11,022 nucleotides of DNA from JBBQBQ01 sp038317685 (GCA_038317685.1 JBBQBQ010000107.1:1-11022); one strand, 5' to 3'. Counted from the first letter of the stretch, positions 1 through 7,030 are shown. Translations and numbers: made by a program. Notes: generated by a model from the letters alone, not told the origin.

Positions 1-20
1 AGGGCAACGCGGATCGCCAT
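1..20 (-). CDS. 5' end of a leftward gene, possibly a transglutaminase-like (DUF2126-type) protein
   Basis: On the minus strand an ATG at 20-18 opens a frame reading MAIRVA, which runs off the window. Upstream on that strand is an AAAGGA/TAGGA purine stretch at a usable ribosome-binding distance. The opening resembles the N-terminus of large bacterial transglutaminase-like proteins of the DUF2126 type, which often begin M-(A/S)-IRVAL. Only six residues are visible, so both the gene and its identity are tentative. Confidence 0.3.
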
Positions 21-89
21 GGTTTCCTATCCTTTGGGCAGGGGTGCCGACAAATCGGGCAGATTGGGCCGGGATTCGGGGCGTTTCGG

Positions 90-118
90 TTGAGAATCCC
101 TATTGCTGACGGTATTAG
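90..118 (+). promoter_or_regulatory. possible sigma70-like promoter
   Basis: TTGAGA at 90-95 and TATTAG at 113-118 are separated by 17 bases. It would drive rightward transcription toward the terminator at 371-406, with no convincing gene between. The match is moderate and could be chance. Confidence 0.25.
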
Positions 119-370
119 GCAGTAATTATGCCATGGATTAGGGGGCGATGGGGTTTTTCAGGGACCAAATTTTTTCTAAGCAAAAAATAGCCCGCGAAAT
201 CACATCGAAGGTTTCCTTGGTTCCCCTAACTGTCTGAAAATCTTTGCGCAAGGCACAAGATTGTTTTGACCGGCGGCGCTCTTTGCCGGAATTTATGTGG
301 GGTCTTTTTGCGCCGGAGGAGTTGGGGTTATGCCGGGAAAAGAACCAGATCAGGAAACATTAAACTAGAG
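119..370 (+). other. gene-free leader-like stretch before a strong terminator
   Basis: No convincing coding frame is present. The stretch holds an AT-only inverted repeat (169-175 with 182-188) and a CCGGC/GCCGG stem (270-274 with 285-289), followed by further GCCGG-type blocks. It lies between a leftward gene start and a strong rightward terminator, so it could be a small RNA or an attenuator-type leader. The conserved cores of c-di-GMP-I, fluoride and cobalamin riboswitches were looked for by eye and not seen. Confidence 0.3.
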
Positions 371-406
371 CCGTCTGGCCGGAGAAGATCCGGCGGGCGG
401 TTTTTT
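371..406 (+). terminator. intrinsic terminator
   Basis: A perfect six-pair stem (378-383 with 389-394) closes a five-base loop. It is extended by CCG (371-373) pairing with CGG (398-400) and by some wobble pairs. Six T residues follow at 401-406. This is a strong rho-independent terminator for rightward transcription. What it terminates is unclear because no good gene precedes it. Confidence 0.75.
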
Positions 407-469
407 ATTTGGAGGGACGTTGGGGGTTGGCTTGGAGAGAAAGTTATAATTTCATGGGCGTTTCCCTCT

Positions 470-568
470 CTGCGCCTCGCCATCAACGGCGCCGACAAGC
501 TTAAACTGCAAAAGTACGGGTCGGAGTTCCTGGAGGAGTTCCAGAGTTATCTGGCGGGGCTGGGCTAA
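470..568 (+). pseudogene. remnant resembling the C-terminal end of an HRDC domain (RecQ-type)
   Basis: The last 32 codons before the TAA at 566-568 read LRLAINGADKLKLQKYG followed by SEFLEEFQSYLAG. This fits the end of an HRDC domain as in RecQ helicases, where a LxAINGVGxxKLxxYG-FLEEI pattern is common. The same frame stays open back to about 266, but the earlier residues (low complexity, crossing the terminator hairpin) do not look like protein from this family. No ribosome-binding site or start fits the remnant. I infer that a deletion removed the body of a recQ- or HRDC-encoding gene and left its tail, directly followed by a terminator-like hairpin. The match is short and made by eye, so confidence is moderate. 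Confidence 0.45.
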
Positions 569-569
569 G

Positions 570-603
570 GCGGGTTCCGGAAGGAAAGGTTTTCCCGCTT
601 TTT
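570..603 (+). terminator. terminator-like hairpin after the HRDC remnant
   Basis: GCGGG (570-574) pairs with CCCGC (594-598), and five T residues follow at 599-603. The interior contains a short TTCC/GGAA complement. It starts two bases after the stop codon of the HRDC-like remnant, as expected of the original gene's terminator. Confidence 0.55.
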
Positions 604-868
604 ACTAGTTCCCAGGCGTAACCCTAGCCCCGCCCGCACTGGTTTCGGCCCTTCCGTTTAATTCTCTGGTCGCTCGCGGAATCTTCCTGTCAAGCCTTTG
701 CCCATTTCCATTCCTGCCGCGATTTCTTCTGAATATCTGAATTGTCCTTCGATAACTTCGGTCAAGGAGACTGTCTGGTCCGGCTCAGCCAAGAGTGGCC
801 CGAATCCCCGCGGTGCGCCGGTATTTGTCCAAAGCCTGGCCGGTGTCTATGTAAATATATTTTAAATG
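604..868. other. gene-free stretch upstream of the TRAP operon
   Basis: I see no convincing gene or RNA here on either strand. A rightward frame opens at 742 but runs out of frame into the TAXI receptor gene and has no family resemblance. The end of the stretch (850-868) is AT-rich and could serve as an UP-like element for the promoter at 869. Confidence 0.5.
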
Positions 869-897
869 TTGACTTTGAAGATTTGCTCCAACATAAT
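869..897 (+). promoter_or_regulatory. sigma70-type promoter of the TAXI-TRAP operon
   Basis: TTGACT (869-874) and CATAAT (892-897) are separated by exactly 17 bases, with an AT-rich tract just upstream. Transcription would start near 904, leaving an untranslated leader of about 80 bases before the ATG at 986. Confidence 0.6.
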
Positions 898-933
898 TTC
901 GCCTATAACGCTGTTTTTTTTCTTATAGAAAAT

Positions 934-955
934 TTACCTTCGCTGGTGAAGGTAA
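934..955 (+). promoter_or_regulatory. perfect dyad in the TRAP operon leader (candidate operator or RNA hairpin)
   Basis: TTACCTTC (934-941) and GAAGGTAA (948-955) form a perfect eight-base inverted repeat around a six-base loop. It lies about 30-50 bases after the predicted transcription start and 30 bases before the receptor start codon. It could be a binding site for the IclR-family regulator encoded downstream, or an mRNA hairpin. No run of T follows, so it is not an intrinsic terminator. Confidence 0.45.
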
Positions 956-985
956 GGAGCCCCCAAGGGAGACAAGGAGAGACCG

Positions 986-1957
986 ATGAAAAGCGCAAAG
1001 ATGAAGTGGTGCATCACGTTGACTATCATTTTGTTGGCGGCAGGGTCGGCAATGGCGGCCGGAAGAATCTTTTTCGGTATTGCGACCGGTGGAACCGGTG
1101 GGACCTATTACCCGCTGGGTGGCATGCTGGCGCAGTTGATTTCCAATAATGTGGAAATCAACGGCAACAAGCTGTCGGCTACCGCGGAAACCGGCAATGC
1201 GTCCGTGGCTAACGCGACGCTCCTCGGCCGGGAAGGTGTCGAATCGGCCTTTGTCGCTGCCGACATCCTCGATTCCGCCTATAAAGGCGTGAACCAGTTC
1301 GAGGGGAAAGCGATCAAGAATCTACGGGCACTTGGTTCTCTCTACCCGGAGACGGTGCAGTTGGTAGCCCGGGCCAATTCCGGGATCAAGTCCTTCGCCG
1401 ACCTGAAAGGAAAATCGGTTTCATCGGGTTCGCCAGGGTCTGGCCAGTGGCAGTTGCTAGGTGATCTTCTTACGGCCTACGGCCTGAAGCGGGAAGACAT
1501 CAGCGAGGACTACTCCTCTTTTTCCCAGTCCGTTGAAAAGATCAAGGACGGGAACCTCGACGCATCGCTGATTACTGCCGGCGCACCGACTGCCTCGGTC
1601 ACCGAGCTCTCCAACGCCCATGACATCATGATCGTTCCGCTTTCTGGGCCGGCCATCGATGCGCTCCGCAAGGTTCAGCCTTACTACGCCAAGACGATTC
1701 TGCCCGCCAACAGTTACAAGGGGCAGACGGAACCGGTGGAAACCATCGCGGTCCGGGCCATATGGGCGACCTATGCCGGCCTCGATGAGACCCTGGCCTA
1801 CAATGTCGTCAAGGCGCTCTACGAGAATACCGAGACCCTGGCCAAAGTGCATTCCAAGGGGAAAGAGATTTCCCTTGATACGGCCCTCGAATCGGTGTCC
1901 ATCCCCTTGCATCCTGGCGCCGAACGCTACTACCGGGAAAAGGGTCTGATTAAGTAA
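986..1957 (+). CDS. TAXI-family TRAP transporter periplasmic substrate-binding receptor
   Basis: This 323-residue protein captures an organic-acid or amino-acid substrate in the periplasm and delivers it to the TRAP permease encoded two genes downstream. Residues 1-24 form a signal peptide: a basic start, a hydrophobic core, then a cleavage site after AMA. The mature part opens with IATGGTGGTYYPLGG (about 32-46), the glycine-rich hallmark of TAXI receptors. It continues with the typical ETGNASVANATLLGRE, LGSLYPETVQLVAR and FADLKGKSVSSGSPGSG segments. Length is normal for the family. The start at 986 has an AAGGAGA ribosome-binding site five to six bases upstream; a second ATG five codons later is less well placed. 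It is the first gene of a three-gene operon. TAXI receptors of known function bind substrates such as glutamate or other organic acids; the substrate here cannot be read from sequence. Confidence 0.95.
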   Translation: MKSAKMKWCITLTIILLAAGSAMAAGRIFFGIATGGTGGTYYPLGGMLAQLISNNVEINGNKLSATAETGNASVANATLLGREGVESAFVAADILDSAYKGVNQFEGKAIKNLRALGSLYPETVQLVARANSGIKSFADLKGKSVSSGSPGSGQWQLLGDLLTAYGLKREDISEDYSSFSQSVEKIKDGNLDASLITAGAPTASVTELSNAHDIMIVPLSGPAIDALRKVQPYYAKTILPANSYKGQTEPVETIAVRAIWATYAGLDETLAYNVVKALYENTETLAKVHSKGKEISLDTALESVSIPLHPGAERYYREKGLIK

Positions 1958-2452
1958 ATGGTTGTCAAGGGTTTGGGAGCAGGCGTGCTGGCGCTGGTGC
2001 TGGTGCTGGCCGCCTGCTTTTCCCCGGAAGCCGGTGCCGCCGCCCGCGGGACGTGCGTGGTCGTCAGGCAGTTCCCTGCAGAGCATGAACTTGGGCGCTA
2101 CCCTCTGGGCGACCAGCAGAAGTTTGCGCTCACCTTCATCCATTCCGTTTCTAAAACCCCGGTCCGTGATGAGTACCGCATCGAGGGCAACGAGATTATT
2201 CAGACGGCCGAAATATTCGAGGCCCACGGGGCCGGGCTCCCCTCCGACACCCGCGATGCGGGTGCCGTTAGCTGGGAGAGCCGCGACGGTCGATTCATCC
2301 TGCATCTGCAGCGGCCGATTCCCCAACTGGTGGTGCGGACCGACCGGAACTATCGAAATCGTTTGCTGGTGGGGGGCCAGGAGATCAACCTGTGCCGCTG
2401 GGAGGATCAGGCTCTTGAACTGACCATCGGGCGTTGCAGTCGCTCCGACTGA
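1958..2452 (+). CDS. DUF1850 domain-containing protein, TRAP-associated
   Basis: A 164-residue protein whose ATG follows the TAA of the receptor gene with no gap, so translation is probably coupled; there is no independent strong ribosome-binding site. The N-terminus has a hydrophobic segment ending in LAAC (residues about 17-20), which fits a lipoprotein lipobox, although an ordinary signal peptide ending near GAAA is possible. The body carries the DUF1850 pattern: FALTFIHSVSKTPVRDEYRI, then AEIFEAHGAGLPSD, and a C-terminal segment with charged and aromatic residues. DUF1850 genes commonly sit between TAXI receptor and fused permease genes, as here. Their biochemical role is not established; an envelope accessory function in TRAP transport is an inference from position. 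Confidence 0.9.
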   Translation: MVVKGLGAGVLALVLVLAACFSPEAGAAARGTCVVVRQFPAEHELGRYPLGDQQKFALTFIHSVSKTPVRDEYRIEGNEIIQTAEIFEAHGAGLPSDTRDAGAVSWESRDGRFILHLQRPIPQLVVRTDRNYRNRLLVGGQEINLCRWEDQALELTIGRCSRSD

Positions 2453-2483
2453 GGGACGATCTACGCGAAAGGAAGTCGATACG

Positions 2484-4739
2484 ATGAGTGACCCGACGAA
2501 GCAGCACCTTGGTAAGCCCACGGAAGAGACCGGCGAAGAGCGGATACTGACCGAAAGGGAGCAGGAAGCACTCATCCGGAAGTACGATGCCGAGTCTAAT
2601 TTCCGCAACCTCAAGGGGCGCACGGCATTTTTGGTCGGACTCCTCTGCGTCATCCTCAGTCTCTTCCATGTTTATACGGCCGGGTTCGGCCTGCTCAATG
2701 AAGTGACCCACCGCACCCTGCACCTCAGTTTCGTTCTGGGCCTGGTCTTTCTGGTCTTCCCCCGCAGGACGCACACCAAAAAAGTTCGCGCTTGGGCTTT
2801 CGGCCTTTCTTTCGCGGCCTTTTACATGTTCCTCGCCTGGCAGCTGGTCGACGCCTTTGCCAGCCAACTGCCCAGCTGGGGAGGGCCCGCCCTGCTGGCG
2901 CTTGCCGCCCTGATTGGGTTGACGGCGCTGCCCATCGAAAAGCTCAAGGGGCATGGCGACCGGCCCTCCCTGCTCGATTGGCCCCTGGCCCTGGCCGCGG
3001 GCGGCATTTCGCTCTACCTGGTGGTCTTCTTCAAGCAGATTTTTATCATCAACGTCGGGTTCCCCATGCTTGGCGACTACATCATGGGGTTGCTGGCCAT
3101 AATGATGGTGACCGAGGCGACGCGCCGGACCATGGGCGAGACCCTGCCGGTAATCGGTGCTCTGTCGCTGCTCTACGCCATAGCCGGACCCTGGCTTCCC
3201 GGGGTGCTGGCCCATCGGGGCTACGGCATCGTGCGGATGGTGGAACATCTCTATCTCGGTACCGAGGGAATCTATGGCATAGCCGTCGGCGTGGTGGCGA
3301 CCTACGTCTTCCATTTCGTGCTGTTCGGCGTTTTGGCCCAGGCTTCCGGGCTCGGCCAGCTGTTCATCGACCTCGCGACGATTATCGCCGGGCGTTATTC
3401 CGGGGGACCGGCCAAGGTCTCCGTTGTTTCCTCCGGATTTTTTGGCATGATTTCCGGCTCCCCCATCGCCAACACGGTCACCACCGGCGCCTTCACCATC
3501 CCCATGATGAAGCAATATGGCTTCTCCCCACGGTTTGCCGCGGCGGTCGAAGCCTCGGCATCCTGCGGGGGGCAGGTGACCCCCCCGATCATGGGTGCCT
3601 CGGCGTTTGTCATGTCGGAGATGCTCGGCATTCCCTACAACGAGATCATCCTTATTGCCATCGTGCCGGCCCTGTTTCATTACGTCGCCATCCTCTGCAT
3701 GGTTCATCTTGAGGCCAAGCGCCTGGGGCTCAAGGGGATGGCCAAGGAGCGGATCCCGCAGTTCATGAAGGTCGTCAAGCGGTCCTGGCACCTGATGATT
3801 CCCCTCGGGGTCATGGTTGTCCTGCTGCTGATGCAATTCACGCCTTACCTGGCGGCGTTTTGGGGAATTATTTTGACCGTCGCCTGCTCCTATATTCCGG
3901 TGGTGACCAGCCGCTTGGGTATTGGCGAGTTGGACAAATCGTCGACCATCACGCCCCGCAAGTTGATCGAAGGCCTCGACCAGGGGGCGAAATCCGCCCT
4001 GGCGATCGGCGCGGCCTGCGCCTGTGTCGGTTTTATCCTCGGGGTCATGACCCTGACCGGGCTGGGATTCAAGTTCTCCGGAGCAGTGCTCGAGTTGGCT
4101 ACGAGTATCGGCAACAACCTCAGTGCCATGGTCCCCTTCGGCCTCATTTCGGCCCAGGGTGCCACGCTCTTCTTTGGTCTGGTGATGGTTGCCATCGCCT
4201 GCATTATCATGGGCGCCGGAATTCCCACCACCCCCTGCTACATCATCCTGGCATCCATCGCCGGCCCGGCACTGAACGACCTTGGCGTGGCGCTGGTGGC
4301 GACCCATTTCTTCGTCTTTTATTATGGTGTCCTGGCGGATGTCACTCCGCCTGTGGCTCTGGCCGCGTATGCCGGCGCAGGCATCGGTGGCGCCGACCCG
4401 ATGGGGACCGGTCTGACTGCCTTTCGCCTCTCCATGGGCAAGGCGCTGGTACCGTTCATGTTTGTTTATGCGCCCAGCCTGCTCTTCATCAACTTCTCCT
4501 GGTTTGAATTCGTCGTAGCGCTCAGCAGCGGCCTGCTGGGAATTTACGCGCTGTCCGTTGCCTATATCGGCTTTTTCCGCACCAAAGTGGCGCGGTTTCG
4601 CAAGTATCTGCTCATTGCCGGCGGGCTTTGCCTGATCTCGCCGAATGTCATGATGATCAGCATTGGCGCCGTGCTGGTGGTGCTGATTCTGGTGCTGAAT
4701 GCCATGAAGAAAAGCCAGCTCACCTTGGCGGCCGCCTAG
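2484..4739 (+). CDS. TRAP transporter fused DctQ-DctM permease (TAXI type)
   Basis: This 751-residue inner-membrane protein combines the small (DctQ-like, roughly residues 45-190) and large (DctM-like, roughly 200-740) TRAP subunits in one chain, the arrangement usual for TAXI systems. It is predicted to drive secondary, ion-coupled uptake of the substrate bound by the periplasmic receptor. The first 45 residues are charged and cytoplasmic. Many hydrophobic helices follow. The conserved DctM block GFFGMISGSPIANT with TGAFTIPMM begins near residue 318, then EASASCGGQVTPPIMGASAF; a second block, MGAGIPTTPCYI, begins at residue 576 and is followed by YYGVLADVTPPVALAAYAG. The start has an AAGGAAG site about nine bases upstream, and the gap to the DUF1850 gene is 31 bases, which fits one operon. 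Length is normal for the family and I see no disruption. Confidence 0.96.
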   Translation: MSDPTKQHLGKPTEETGEERILTEREQEALIRKYDAESNFRNLKGRTAFLVGLLCVILSLFHVYTAGFGLLNEVTHRTLHLSFVLGLVFLVFPRRTHTKKVRAWAFGLSFAAFYMFLAWQLVDAFASQLPSWGGPALLALAALIGLTALPIEKLKGHGDRPSLLDWPLALAAGGISLYLVVFFKQIFIINVGFPMLGDYIMGLLAIMMVTEATRRTMGETLPVIGALSLLYAIAGPWLPGVLAHRGYGIVRMVEHLYLGTEGIYGIAVGVVATYVFHFVLFGVLAQASGLGQLFIDLATIIAGRYSGGPAKVSVVSSGFFGMISGSPIANTVTTGAFTIPMMKQYGFSPRFAAAVEASASCGGQVTPPIMGASAFVMSEMLGIPYNEIILIAIVPALFHYVAILCMVHLEAKRLGLKGMAKERIPQFMKVVKRSWHLMIPLGVMVVLLLMQFTPYLAAFWGIILTVACSYIPVVTSRLGIGELDKSSTITPRKLIEGLDQGAKSALAIGAACACVGFILGVMTLTGLGFKFSGAVLELATSIGNNLSAMVPFGLISAQGATLFFGLVMVAIACIIMGAGIPTTPCYIILASIAGPALNDLGVALVATHFFVFYYGVLADVTPPVALAAYAGAGIGGADPMGTGLTAFRLSMGKALVPFMFVYAPSLLFINFSWFEFVVALSSGLLGIYALSVAYIGFFRTKVARFRKYLLIAGGLCLISPNVMMISIGAVLVVLILVLNAMKKSQLTLAAA

Positions 4740-4884
4740 CTCATAATTATTTAAATAGAAAAAAATTATTTGTATATAAAAGTTTTAAACCTTTTTCTCC
4801 TTATTTTTAAAAATTGTTTTGCAAATAAAATATAAAGGTGTAAATAGGTGTTATCCTCCGGAGCTGGCGGACGGGAGTCTGAGC
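4740..4884 (+). promoter_or_regulatory. AT-rich promoter region of the IclR gene with a 10-base repeat
   Basis: The first 100 bases are far more AT-rich than the genes on either side. TTTGCA (4819-4824) and TAAATA (4842-4847), 17 bases apart, could be a promoter. AGGTGTAAAT (4836-4845) is immediately followed by the near copy AGGTGTTAT (4846-4854). The ten-base register places the two copies on one DNA face and overlaps the possible -10 element, so they could be half-sites for autoregulation. No clear terminator for the TRAP operon is visible. Confidence 0.35.
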
Positions 4885-5670
4885 ATGCAGAAGAAGAAAA
4901 AAACGAGCGAGGCATACGTCGTCCCGGCCCTGCAGAGAGGTCTGCAGATCCTCGATATATTCACCTTCAGTCGCCGGGTACTGACCGTCAATGATTTTGC
5001 CGAAGGCCTGGGGGTGACGGCCCCATCAATTTATCGAACCGTTATCACCCTTGCCGAGCTCGGCTACCTGAAGAAAACCGGGCGAAATGCCTATGAACTC
5101 GGACCGATGGTTTTGTCCAGGGGATTTTGTTACCTGGCGGCGCGGGAGATCGTGCAGGTCGCGGCACCGTACCTGAACGAACTGCGGGACGAAACCAGTT
5201 CCTCCTGCCACCTGGCGAGCCGTGAGGGGATTGAGGCCGTCTATCTGTACAGCGCCCTCTCTCCGCAACGGTTGGTTGTTAACGTGCCGATCGGTTCCCG
5301 CTTCATCTGCCATTCCGTGGCGATCGGGAGGGCGCTCCTTGCCGGCATGAACGACGAAACCCTGACCGAACTCTTTTCCGGGGTTGCTCTGGATGGCTAT
5401 CCCCCCCCGGTGCCGAACTCCCTGCCGCAGTTGCGCAAGGTGATCGCCGATGAGCGCCGCCAGGGATTCAGCATCAACCGCTCCGATTTTTCAACCGCCA
5501 TCGCCGCACCGATAACGAACTACTCTGGCGAAGTGGTGGCAGCGGCCAACGTTTCGGCCCCTGACACGGTTTTGGGCGATTCCGGGGTGCGGGAGGCACT
5601 CACCTCGCGCCTGATAGCGACGGCTACCGAGATCTCCCGGGAACTCGGTGGTAGTCCCCTGAAACCTTAG
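4885..5670 (+). CDS. IclR-family transcriptional regulator
   Basis: The chosen ATG at 4885 gives 261 residues, typical for IclR proteins, with a GGGAG ribosome-binding site seven bases upstream. An upstream in-frame TTG at 4819 would add 22 unlikely residues encoded within the promoter region. After a lysine-rich start, residues about 12-75 form the winged helix-turn-helix domain: VPALQRGLQILDIF, DFAEGLGVTAPSIYRTVITLAE, then LGYLKKTGRNAYELG. The C-terminal two thirds is the IclR effector-binding domain, including SSCHLASREGIEAVYLY and a PIGSRFICHSVAIGRALLAG segment. It lies between the transporter operon and the enzyme genes on the same strand, so it probably controls one or both in response to the imported substrate or a product. 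Whether it activates or represses cannot be told from sequence. Confidence 0.93.
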   Translation: MQKKKKTSEAYVVPALQRGLQILDIFTFSRRVLTVNDFAEGLGVTAPSIYRTVITLAELGYLKKTGRNAYELGPMVLSRGFCYLAAREIVQVAAPYLNELRDETSSSCHLASREGIEAVYLYSALSPQRLVVNVPIGSRFICHSVAIGRALLAGMNDETLTELFSGVALDGYPPPVPNSLPQLRKVIADERRQGFSINRSDFSTAIAAPITNYSGEVVAAANVSAPDTVLGDSGVREALTSRLIATATEISRELGGSPLKP

Positions 5671-5740
5671 CGGGTCAGGGCGTCAGTAAGGCCGTAGGGC
5701 TTTTCCGCCTGCGGGAAAGAGTTGCGGACAAAACCGAACT

Positions 5741-5774
5741 CCAGGTCACAACCTGGCGCTGGCCATTAACCAGC
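5741..5774 (+). promoter_or_regulatory. two adjacent inverted repeats upstream of the OCD-family gene
   Basis: CCAGGT (5741-5746) and ACCTGG (5751-5756) form a perfect dyad with a four-base spacer. It is followed at once by GCTGG (5758-5762) and CCAGC (5770-5774) with a seven-base spacer. The pair sits 34 bases before the enzyme start codon, in the 137-base gap after iclR. I see no convincing sigma70 promoter there. The site is a candidate operator for the neighbouring regulator, or an mRNA structure. Confidence 0.35.
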
Positions 5775-5807
5775 AAATATTCAACAAAATTCACGGAGGC
5801 AGAGGTT

Positions 5808-6944
5808 ATGAGTACCCAAGGATGGTCCCTGTTGTATTTGAGCCAGGAAGATTGCGTCGCGGCCGGTGGCACGGTCATGACCGAGACGCTCAGGGCAACC
5901 GAACGATCATTTTTCCTGCATGGCGTCAAGGATTATATCCAGCCGGGGAAGCCGGTAATTCGTTGGGGTGATGCGACGACCGAAGAGACCTCCGGCCGGG
6001 TCATGTCGATGCCGAGTTATCTGGGCGGCGGCAAATATGCCGAGCAACTGGTGCAGCGTGGCCTGCTCGGCCCCGTCGAAGCCGCCGGAATTAAATTTAT
6101 CCCCAGTCGTCCCAACAACCCGGCCATCGGGTTGCCCCGGGCCACGGCCATCAACATTATTCTCGACACCGAAACCCTCATCCCGGTCTGCGTCATGGAC
6201 GGCGCCATCGCCAGCGCCATGCGCACCGGGGCTGCGAGCGGTGTGGCGGCCAAGTATCTGGCCAACCCCGGTTCACGGGTCTTCGGCCTGGTCGGTGCCA
6301 GCGTCCAGGGGATGACCCAGGCTGCTGCGATCAAGGCCGCGCTGCCGGGACTACAACTCCTCAAAGTCTATGACATCAACCATGAGACTGCCCGGTTCTT
6401 CGCCCGCCGCATGGCCAGCCGGCTCGAAATGGATGTCATAGCCGTGGAGACCGTGCGTGAAGCCTTCGTGGATAGCGACGTGATTTCCACAGCAACCATG
6501 GCGCGCGCGGCCTATGTCGATGCCTTATGGTACAAACCCGGGGCGTTCCACGCCGAGATCTCCTTCTGGGATACCCCGCCCTCGGCCTTGACGGCATTCG
6601 ACCGCATCTTCGTCGATGACTGGTACCAGGTGAAGCATCACGGCGTCGACGTCAGCTGGCGCGCTGTTGCCGAAGGGCATATCGCCGAAACCGCCATCAC
6701 CGGGGAGGTCGGCGAGGTGGTTGCGGGACTCAAGCCGGGGCGGACCGACGAGCGGGAGCGGATCTTCTTCAATCCCATCGGCATGGGGATTCACGATCTG
6801 TCCGAGTCGCACCGGGTCTACACCAACGCAGTGCAGCGCGGAGTCGGCACCCGCATGAGTTATTTCGACCGGAGCAACGGCTGGCTTGACTCCCTGTGCA
6901 TCAACGAACCGGGGGCTCCGACCGGGTTCGCCATTTCAGCGTGA
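5808..6944 (+). CDS. ornithine cyclodeaminase/mu-crystallin family NAD(P)-dependent enzyme, SbnB-like
   Basis: A 378-residue cytoplasmic enzyme of the OCD/mu-crystallin fold. Its layout follows SbnB, the N-(2-amino-2-carboxyethyl)-glutamate dehydrogenase of staphyloferrin B synthesis. Shared features are a LYLSQEDCVAAGG start, SMPSYLGG, AGIKFIPSRPNNP (lysine K96), the VMDGAIASAMRTGAAS segment (R139), a Rossmann motif GASVQG at 163-168, FVDDW, and FNPIGMGIHDLS near the end. It has GAS where GxG is usual in the nucleotide loop. About 25-30 residues beyond the usual family end (after MSYF) are extra. The start has a GGAGG site about ten bases upstream. No SbnA-like synthase is beside it, so siderophore synthesis is unlikely. 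Oxidative cleavage or reduction of an N-substituted amino acid, or true ornithine cyclodeaminase activity, both remain possible. Confidence 0.88.
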   Translation: MSTQGWSLLYLSQEDCVAAGGTVMTETLRATERSFFLHGVKDYIQPGKPVIRWGDATTEETSGRVMSMPSYLGGGKYAEQLVQRGLLGPVEAAGIKFIPSRPNNPAIGLPRATAINIILDTETLIPVCVMDGAIASAMRTGAASGVAAKYLANPGSRVFGLVGASVQGMTQAAAIKAALPGLQLLKVYDINHETARFFARRMASRLEMDVIAVETVREAFVDSDVISTATMARAAYVDALWYKPGAFHAEISFWDTPPSALTAFDRIFVDDWYQVKHHGVDVSWRAVAEGHIAETAITGEVGEVVAGLKPGRTDERERIFFNPIGMGIHDLSESHRVYTNAVQRGVGTRMSYFDRSNGWLDSLCINEPGAPTGFAISA

Positions 6945-6971
6945 GTGAGTGCGGGGGCGGATGGGTCGCTT

Positions 6972-7018
6972 CGCCTCCTGGCCGGCCCGGGATGCAGCAC
7001 GGACATCTCCGGGAGGCG
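6972..7018 (+). promoter_or_regulatory. inverted repeat covering the likely hutG ribosome-binding site
   Basis: CGCCTCC (6972-6978) is a perfect complement of GGAGGCG (7012-7018), which contains the only strong Shine-Dalgarno-like sequence before hutG. The 33 bases between the arms are GC-rich. If it forms in mRNA, this hairpin would hide the site and could limit HutG translation. Confidence 0.3.
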
Positions 7019-7030
7019 TGACGGGACCCC

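Noticed and set aside
119..370. A known riboswitch in the left leader region
   Set aside because: Conserved cores of c-di-GMP-I, fluoride, cobalamin and guanidine riboswitches were looked for by eye and none was found.
266..568. A 100-codon rightward open frame as an intact gene
   Set aside because: Its first two thirds cross a strong terminator hairpin and look like random translation; only the last 32 codons resemble a known protein, so it is treated as a remnant.
742..1149. Rightward open frame overlapping the TAXI receptor start
   Set aside because: It has no ribosome-binding site or family resemblance and its second half is an out-of-frame reading of the receptor gene.
1457..4307. Two long minus-strand open frames opposite the TRAP operon
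   Set aside because: They are GC-rich antisense shadows: their compositions are strongly biased to Gly, Arg, Gln and His with no recognisable domain, while the plus strand encodes clear families.
4819..4884. An upstream TTG as the start of the IclR gene
   Set aside because: The added 22 residues come from AT-rich promoter-like DNA; ATG 4885 has a good ribosome-binding site and gives a normal IclR length.
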